Assembly (NCBI GenBank): GCA_045542485.1
Contig: JAZQLC010000027.1
Coordinates: forward strand, 1-64,000
DNA length: 64,000 bases
DNA from: SIG575 sp045542485
Lineage (GTDB): Bacteria; Bacillota; Clostridia; Oscillospirales; Acutalibacteraceae
Reading direction: 5' to 3'
The notes under the pieces are model-generated. The model worked only from the letters and a program-made list of their open reading frames with translations, made no database searches and had not been told where the DNA came from. Shown one piece after another: positions 19,501 to 28,500 of this stretch. The position numbers and the translations under genes are program-made. Each line of letters starts with the position of its first letter. The stretch's first letter is position 1.

Positions 19501-22500
19501 CTGCATAGTTTTCATCGTATGTTGTAACAGTAATCTGTGAAACTGCGGGAACAGGATAATGTCCTTCAATTGTTGTCCAACCCTCACCCATTGAAACACC
19601 GATAAGTTCTGATGTAGGTTTACCATTAATTTTTTCCAGAAGTTTACGACCTGCTTCGTCTACATCTGTGTTCACTTTAAGAAGTGCACTATCGTAGTAG
19701 AGGTTTGACATTGTGATTGTACCTGTACCAAGAGTTGTTGAAGAAGCAACTGCCGTAGGAATCTTCACAAATTTGTCATTTTCCATAGCAACATTCTGAC
19801 CTGCGTCGATACAATCTGACATTGTCATAATGAACTTCAGGTAGTTATTGCCACCTACGATACCGTAACCGCTTGAGGTTGTACCTGTAAAGAGACAATT
19901 ATCAATTACCAGGTCTGTTGAATTTTCAAGGTAGCTTACGATACCTGCTGCATTTGAGCGGTCAACATTTGCATCCTTGGAAGAAGCGTAGATACTGCCT
20001 GATGCGAAGCAACCTGAAATTGTTGATTCAAAGTTTACTGCATCGTGTACATAACCTACGATACCACCTGCATAGGGTGCAACTTCACTGCTGAATGCAC
20101 TTACATCAGACTGAGTAAAGCAGTTGATAATTTTTGAACTTGTGAAGTGACCTGCAATACCACCAACATTCTGTTTACCTGTTACAGTACCGATTGTTAC
20201 TGAACAGTTTTCAATAACTGCATTCGCAATCTTACCAGCGATACCACCGACATTTTCGCCACCGAGAATACCATTTGCCTTTTCGCCGGGAGCCATAAGC
20301 TCAACGTGAAGGTTTTTGATTGTGGGAACAAGTGTACCGTTCTGTTTTACAAAACCGAATACGCCGATGTTGTTTTCATTTCCGCGTTCAGATTTAACGC
20401 CTGTAATCTTATAGCCCTGACCGTCATACACACCGTCGAAGGGTGCTGACTCAGTACCGATAGGAGCATAGAATTTTCCGCCATTGTTGTGGATAAACTT
20501 GTCTGTATCTGTACCTGTGGAAGCATAAGAATTTGAAAGGTCAATATCGTTAATCTGTCTGAAGTAGTAGTTACCTACTGTAAGGTAAGCCACAACACGA
20601 AGCTGTGTAGGTGTACTGATAAGGAAGGGAGATGCTTCATTACCCTCACCTTCGATTTCAACAGAAATAATCTGTGCAGTTGTTTTAAGACCGCAAGTGT
20701 ATTCTGCAACCAGCATTTCTGCACCGTAATCGGTAGGTTTGACTGTAAGTTCAAATTCACCGATATTTTCTGTCTGTGACGGGTCACCTATAAGGTCAAT
20801 ACAGCTTATGGGATTGCCCTCTGCGTCTTTTGCAGTTTCATTAAGAGTGAAACCACCTGCTGCAACTGCATTTCTCCTGTTTGCTTCACTACCGTATGGA
20901 AGTTCAGCAAATTTTTCGCTGAGTCTTGCATAAAGTGTTGTTTCAGAGCCGATAGACTTTGTGATAGCAACTTTGTTCCATCCTGACTTGAATTCGTCAG
21001 TGATTTCAAGGTTATTATCGTTGATATTGACAAATCCGTTTTCGACCTGTGCAAGTAACGAATCAAGAGGACCTTTATCCCCTGATTCTGTTGCGAAGAA
21101 TGCGATATCATTGGGATATGTTGAATAGTAGTTATTACTAAACATTGTGGGGAAGTTTGCTTCAACAAACATTCCGTCAGCATATCCTGCAATAAACTTA
21201 CCTATTCTGTGAACTGATTTGAGTGTTGAGTTGTTTGATGTACCATCAATGCACTCAAGTTCAGCACTGATAACGCCATTTTTGAAGATTTCGTGTGTAA
21301 TTTCGTTAGAAGCGTAAGTATCTGTAAATCCGCCGATTACACCGCCGACAAATGTCGTCATCGCTTTACCTGTAATCTTACCGCCTGCAACGCAACCGTC
21401 AAATGTAAGTTTTTCGGGAGCATTGTTAATGTAAGCTACAAGTGAAGCTGCATGGACTGTACCGTCCACACCTGCTTCCTGTGAATTTACCGTTGCGTAA
21501 GATTCGGTATCAATAAGAGTAAGTGTTACAACGCTGTCATCAACGTTGGCAACTGCACCGGCACCGTATGAAACGCCACCGACTGATGCTACTGCTGAAA
21601 GACTCGTTGTGTTAGTTACATAACAGTTATCGAGCTTCACATTTGTAAGAGCTCTTGCCCAGCCTAAGAGACCTGCACCTGATGTAGCTCTTGTGCCGTC
21701 GACAGATTTTGCTGTTACTACTGCACCTGAAACTCTGATATCCTGAAGAGTAAGGCTTCTTGTTGTAGGTGTAGCATCTGCAATATTTGTCTTGTAAACT
21801 GCACCGACTGCACCACCTGCTACAAGAGCACGGACTGTTACATTTTCAACTGCATTTACATAAACGGGGTTACCGTCTGTTTCAGTTGATTCGGGACCTA
21901 TGATTGTACCGTGAGCCTGAGCCACAATACCACCTGCGATATCATCCGTAGTACCACCGAGATAGTTACTCTCTGTGTCTACTTTACCTGAAGTTACCGT
22001 TGTGTTTTTTACAACGGGTGAAATCACCTTTGCCGAATCCTCAACAACAGTACCAATCGCACCGCCCGCGGAACCTTTTTCAGTAGAAACTGTTGTGCCT
22101 TCAACTGTAACGCCGTTAACAACTGAAGCACCGGTTACTGTACCGATTGCACCACCAACGTTGCCAAGTTTTGAAGTTGCAGAAGAAGAACTCTTCTCGC
22201 CGCTGACAACTTCGATATTCGATACTGTTGCACCGTTTGCAAGTTCACCGATTGCTATACCTGTACCTGCTGATGTTTCGCCTGAGTTCACTGAGCAATC
22301 AATGAATTTAAGATTCTGGACATTGGGAATTACATTACCCTCTGCATCTGTCTTCACGCCTGAAACTTTACTGAATATACCGACGGGAGATTCAGAAGAT
22401 TCGATTGTTACATCGAAGCCTGTGATTGAATGACCCTGACCGTCATAAGTACCGGTAAAGTTGGGAATAAGCTGTGCAAGACTTGTTGCAGGATATTTAG

Positions 22501-25500
22501 ACTTATCTGACAAGTCAATATCTGCAGTCTGGATAAATGAATATGAGGGAAGAACTTTTACGATGTGGTAGAAGATATCAGCGTTTTCAACCTGAATCGG
22601 GTTTTCTGCTGTACCCTCACCTTCAAAGTTAACACCACAGATTACGGGGATACCGATCTGGAGACCGTTAGTGTAAGTAAACACAAGGTCTGCAGTATTG
22701 AACTGCTTAACTTTGATTTTATAAGGATACTTCTCAAGGTTAACACCGAGATGTCCGTCGTCATTGGCAATAACTTCAAAAATATCCTTATTTGCAGACT
22801 GTATACCGTCTGTTTCTACAAGTGTAAAGTCTTTACCTGCAATTGAGAAACCAAAAGGTGTACCTGAGCCTTCATTTGCAGCGAGGAGTTCTTTGAATTC
22901 TGTTGAGAACTCGTAAACTGTATCACCAAACCACTGATAAGATGCTGACGGGTTTGTTGCTACGAAACCGTCTGTTACAACACTGACGGGAAGCTGTGTT
23001 ACAGTTCCGTCTGACGGTGAAACAAAGTTGTACATTACTTTGTTTACATCATAGATTGTTTCAAAGAACACACTGTAAACGGGATCCTGATAATCCTTGA
23101 CTGCTGCAAGACCATAGAGACCGTATGAACCTGCAGTATAAGATGAATAGAAAATCTTATCAAAGGGTCTTACACCATATTCTATTGTTTTACCGTTAGA
23201 ATCCTGTTCGGGGAACGGCGCCTGAGCATTGAGTACCTGCTCATTGGGGTTATTTGAGTTGTACTGGTTACCTTCGATTGAGCCGAGGATAACACCGAAA
23301 CGCTCTGTTGCTGCCTCGAGAGGAGTGATTCTTGCTGATACTATGCAATCGTAGATAATTGACTCTGTAATCTCGTTGAGTCTGCCCTGGAATACTGCAA
23401 ATTCACCGATTACGCCACCTACGTTGAATGTACCTGAAATTTCACCACCTGCAGTTACATTCTTAATCTGAATCTGAGGAGCGAATGTTTCTTCATTCAT
23501 TGCAAGTGCATTTGATGTGATAACACCGATTACTGAACCTGCACCTGTTTTACGCTTGACCGAGTCGCCAAGAGTAAGTGTATTTGTTGTTGGGGCAGTA
23601 AGCTGATTTACTTTAGCAAGAGTTGTACAATCAGAAATGATAAGACAAGTTTCTGTCTGAAGCTGACCTTTACCTCTGTTTGATGCACTACCTACGATAC
23701 CACCTGCACAATGACCTGATGTAACAGTTGTATTTGCATCAACAGTACAATCTGTAATGTAGTAGTGGTAACTGTCTTTTGACTGACCGAGAATACCACC
23801 TGCAATACCATTGGGACTTGCACTAGTGTCATTTCTGATTGTATCAGTAACTTCTACATTAGTGTTTGTGACATCTATTTCTTCAAGTGTAAGGTCACAA
23901 CCTCCTGTCGCAAGGTTGATGATGTTACCTGAGCCTACGGCACCGCCCACAACTGTACCGAGAACAGATACATTGTTGACTTTTACGCGTGACGCAGGAT
24001 TGACAATGTTACCTTCGTCATCTTTAAGTTCCTCTGAACCTGTGATAACACCTGAATACTGACCTGCAATACCACCCGCGATAGAAACACCTGATATTGC
24101 AAGGTTAGTAACATCTACATTTTCAACAATTGGGTTAGTAATTGAACAGCCTGTTGTATCTGCTGATGATCCTACAATACCGCCGACACAATACTGACCT
24201 TTTACTGTAATGCGTGAGTCATTATCAGCGCCGATAACCGAAACATCTGACAAAACAACATTGTTACCTGCCTGACCGACAATACCGCCGATTGCACCTG
24301 CCCTGCCGCCGAATGTACCTTCGATTGCAACACTTGATGCACCTGAAACTTTGACATTCTGGATAAGAGTGTTGTTTGCAACACCAACCAGAGCACCTGA
24401 TTTTATTCCAAGGAAGCCGTTTGTCGTGCCGGGTACTGAAAGAATATTTACATTTTCAAGTTCAAGATTATAGATTTCTGCGCCGTCTGTGTAACCAAAG
24501 AGGCCGAGTGCGTCAGAATATGTTACTGTCTTATTACCATCAGCATCTGTTACTGTATATGCATCATCATATGCATAATCGGAATTCTGCTTCGGGTTAT
24601 TGATAAGCAGATTGCTGATTTTCATCTGCTCGTCATGGTAAGTTCTGATTTTTCCCTTGAAGGGAGCTTCTTCTGTACCGATAGGAGCAAAAGATTTGTT
24701 CTCTGTTGCCAACTCTTCTGTCATATCGATGTCGTTCATTATTTCATAATAAACGGGTACATGATTACCATCTTTATCTGAACCATAATAAAATTCAGGG
24801 TTATCCTTGAAATCATCCTTAGCAGAAGGATTATCGTGATGCTGTTTGATTGCAAGAAGGTCTTCTGCAGTGTAAATGAGGAACGGATCATACTCAGTAC
24901 CTGTACCGTCAAAAGCGTGTTCGCCGTTTACAACAACCCTGAAACCAACATCAAATGAAACTGTTTCGCCGTTGATGATACCTGTATAGGTTGTTTTAAC
25001 GGTTGCGTTACACTTCTTATCAAATGTCTGGATTGAAACGTCGGTAAGCTTGTTATATGTTGCATTTTCTGTTGGAGTCCCTGTAATATTACCCTGAGCA
25101 TCTCTACCAGATGAACCATAACCAACAAGAATCTTTGATGAACTTGCAGTTGTTGTGAAAACAGGAACGCCTGATACTGTTCCACCCTTTGAAGGATCTG
25201 TAAATGCATTTCCGTCTGTACCTACAAGCACAGGCAGGTTACCTACCGAGAAACGCGGAACAGTTGTTGCCGCGAGACCTGCAACTCTTGTTGAACCCAA
25301 AGATACACCGCCGTATGCATACGAAACGGTTGTGTTTGCTTTTTCATATATTGTACTGCTTACAAACATATTTGTACGCAACTCAACAGTATTTGATTTT
25401 CCCATCATACCGTCTTCGTATCCCACAACAGCGTGTGCAAAGTGATTCAGGAATCTCTTACCGCCGGTTGAAGTGTTGGAGACACTGGTTGTAAAGTCAA

Positions 25501-28500
25501 CTGTGATACCGCCCTTTGTCTGGTCAGCACCCTTGTTCATATCATAGCCACCTGAAGTTTCTTCAATATTACCGAAGAGTGCTTCACGGGTATTAAGCGA
25601 TGAGAATACAACATTTTCTGCAAATGCAGATGAATTACTCTTTGTCTGATAACCTATATAACCGATTGCAAGACCTTTGACAACAGCAAGGTTTGAGCTT
25701 TCGAACTTGCAGGTTACATAACAATCTTTTATAAGTTTATTTTCACCGTTATGAGCGTTGGCATTGTTCATACCGATAATACCGCCAAGGTTTGAGTTAC
25801 CTTTTACAGTACCTTGTGAAAGACAACCAGTAACAAGAATACCTGATGTCTGAAGACCTGATGAAAGTCTGCCGACGATACCACCTGCTGCGTCAGTAAT
25901 TGAACCTTTTTTACCTGTTGTTTCGATTATACCGAGATTTGTACAGCCTGTAACTGTAAGGTTTTTGTTTGAGAACTGCTGTACATTACCTACGATACCA
26001 CCGGAAACCAGGGCTTTGATGGTCGTATCCTTAGTATTAGTTGTTGTTGTACCTGTTTCTGTATCAGTTGTTGTAGTTGTATGTGCTGAAACTTTACAGT
26101 TCGTTACAACTTTATCACCCCAGCATGAGCTCGTTGCATAAGCACTTACCTGTGCGAGGATACCAGCTGCGATATCGGGAGCTTCGATAGTTGAGCCTTT
26201 TACTGTACATCCTGAAATTGTTGATGTAGTATTTGCTTCATTTATAAGTCGGCTTACTACACCTGATGCGCACTCACCTTTTACTGTACAATCAGTTACT
26301 GTACAATTTTCAAGTAATGAGCCGCCAAAGAGACCTGCAACTGCACCGAGAGATGCATAAGTAGGTCCGTTTGCAGCTTCACCGGAAGTGACTGTTGTGC
26401 CCGTAACTTCGCAAGCAGAAATTTTGTTTTTAATATCAGGAGCGTAACCTACTACACCACCAATACCGTATGCACTTGCTGAAAGAGTACAGTCAGTTAC
26501 TTTACATCCTGAAATTTCAGCGTAACATCCTTCAGTACTGTTCATAGATGTACCACCGATAATACCACCGATGTACGCGTGTTCTTTCACTTTCTTTGTT
26601 GATGTAACAGTTGTATTTTCAACAGTACAGTTTATAATCTGTGTAGCCTGAGCCGTTGATTTTACGTTAATACCGCCAACGATACCACCAACATGGTTCT
26701 GACCGCTGATAACCGAATTTGTTACCTTACATCCTTCGATAACTGCATAGTCGTAAACTGTACCTACAATTGCACCTGTATATGATGCACCTACAATGCT
26801 TGCATTATCAATATTGAGCCTTCTAATAGTTGCACCCTGAATATAACCGAAGAGCGCCTGGTCAAGGTTACCGTGGCCAAAGTTCAGGTTGGAAATTGTA
26901 TAACCTGCACCATCAAATTCGCCTTTGAAGAAAACAGACGATGAACCGATAGGCTCAATAGTATAACCTGACATATCAATATCAGCTGCGAGTCTGATTT
27001 TTGAGGAGGAGCTCATATACATATATTCTGTTGAGCCTGAAACCAGTTGTGTCTGATTTGTTGACAGATAGTAAAGGTCAACAGGAGTTTTGATAAGGTA
27101 GTAGCCATCACCATCAATTTCAAGGTCTGATGAGCTGAACACTGTCAGCTTTGCCACAAGACCTGTTGCATTGTGCTTAGCTGTAACATATGCACTTGCG
27201 TTCGTATCACCTGTGAATGTTGTTGAAAGACCTATTCTTCCGAACCATCTGAAGTTAGTAAAATCAAGAACGTTTTCATTGGATGAAACTGCTGTGAAGT
27301 GGTTATTAAGGTCAGTTGCTGCGTTTGAATAAGAAGCTATATCGAATCTGTCAATGTTGTTGATTCCTTCAAGGTAAAGAATATCACTTGCTGCAGAAAC
27401 CTTAAGTGAAATATCACCCCAGAGCTGGGTTGAAGCATTCTGCATCTGGAATGACCAGACTTTACAGCTACCTGTATATGCACCGGATCTGATACCGGTT
27501 GTTAAATCGTTTTTACCGCCGGTGAGCGTATCTGTGTATGCGTGTGCCGGAGAATAATAGCAGTTATAGATATGAGTTTCACTGCTGTCTGACTGAATGT
27601 TACCGGCAAAAAGGTTACAGGTTGAAGCATTGAATGAGCTTCCTACAGCTGATCTTATGAGACCGCCTGCAGAATAACAGTTCTGAATATAACCACCCTT
27701 GAGTGATTTGATCTGGCCTGCAAATACTGCCATATTCTGCATACCTGATTTCATACCTTTGACATTAACGTCTGAACCACAGTTATCAATAATTGTTTTT
27801 TCAGCATCAATTACGCCAACAAAACCTGCGATACCGTCGTAATTAGCCTCAATATGGGTACCTGCACTACCATCTGCCGTTTCATAGTTACTGTCTACAT
27901 AACAGCCGTACAGATATGAGTTACCGTAAATCGCTTTTGCGAAAAGACCGGTGTTGCCTTCTGTGAGTACAATAGTATTTCCAGCAAATGAAGTAATCAC
28001 TGTATTCTTCATAGTCGCATTACAGATATTACCGAATACACTGGAAATATATCTGTCAGTGGTATTAGCTGACATTTTAACAGTAAGGTTTCTGATTACA
28101 CCGTTTGTAAGGTTTGATGCTACATCAGCTTCATCAGAAGGATCTGACTTGTGAGTAGTAGCGTTGTTGTTCTGAAGAGAGTTGTCACGTGAGCCATAGA
28201 TGCCCTTGAACAGATCTCTGTCTACCTCATATGTAATCACATTACCATTACCGTTGATTGTGCCCCAGAAAGTTGCAGCAGGAGCTGTGAAACTATCGTT
28301 AACATACGGAGCACCGTCAAGCACAAAATGTGCCGCAGGTGCGTAGTAAAGGAAATTCATTTCTGCTGTGGTAAGCTCAATAGGCTTATCCTTTGTACCT
28401 ATAAATCCGTCAGATGTATAGTCAGATGAATTATGGATACCGTTTGAGTTAAGAATACCCAATTCCATAGGCTGATTTACAAGAGTTGTGCCCTCTTTAT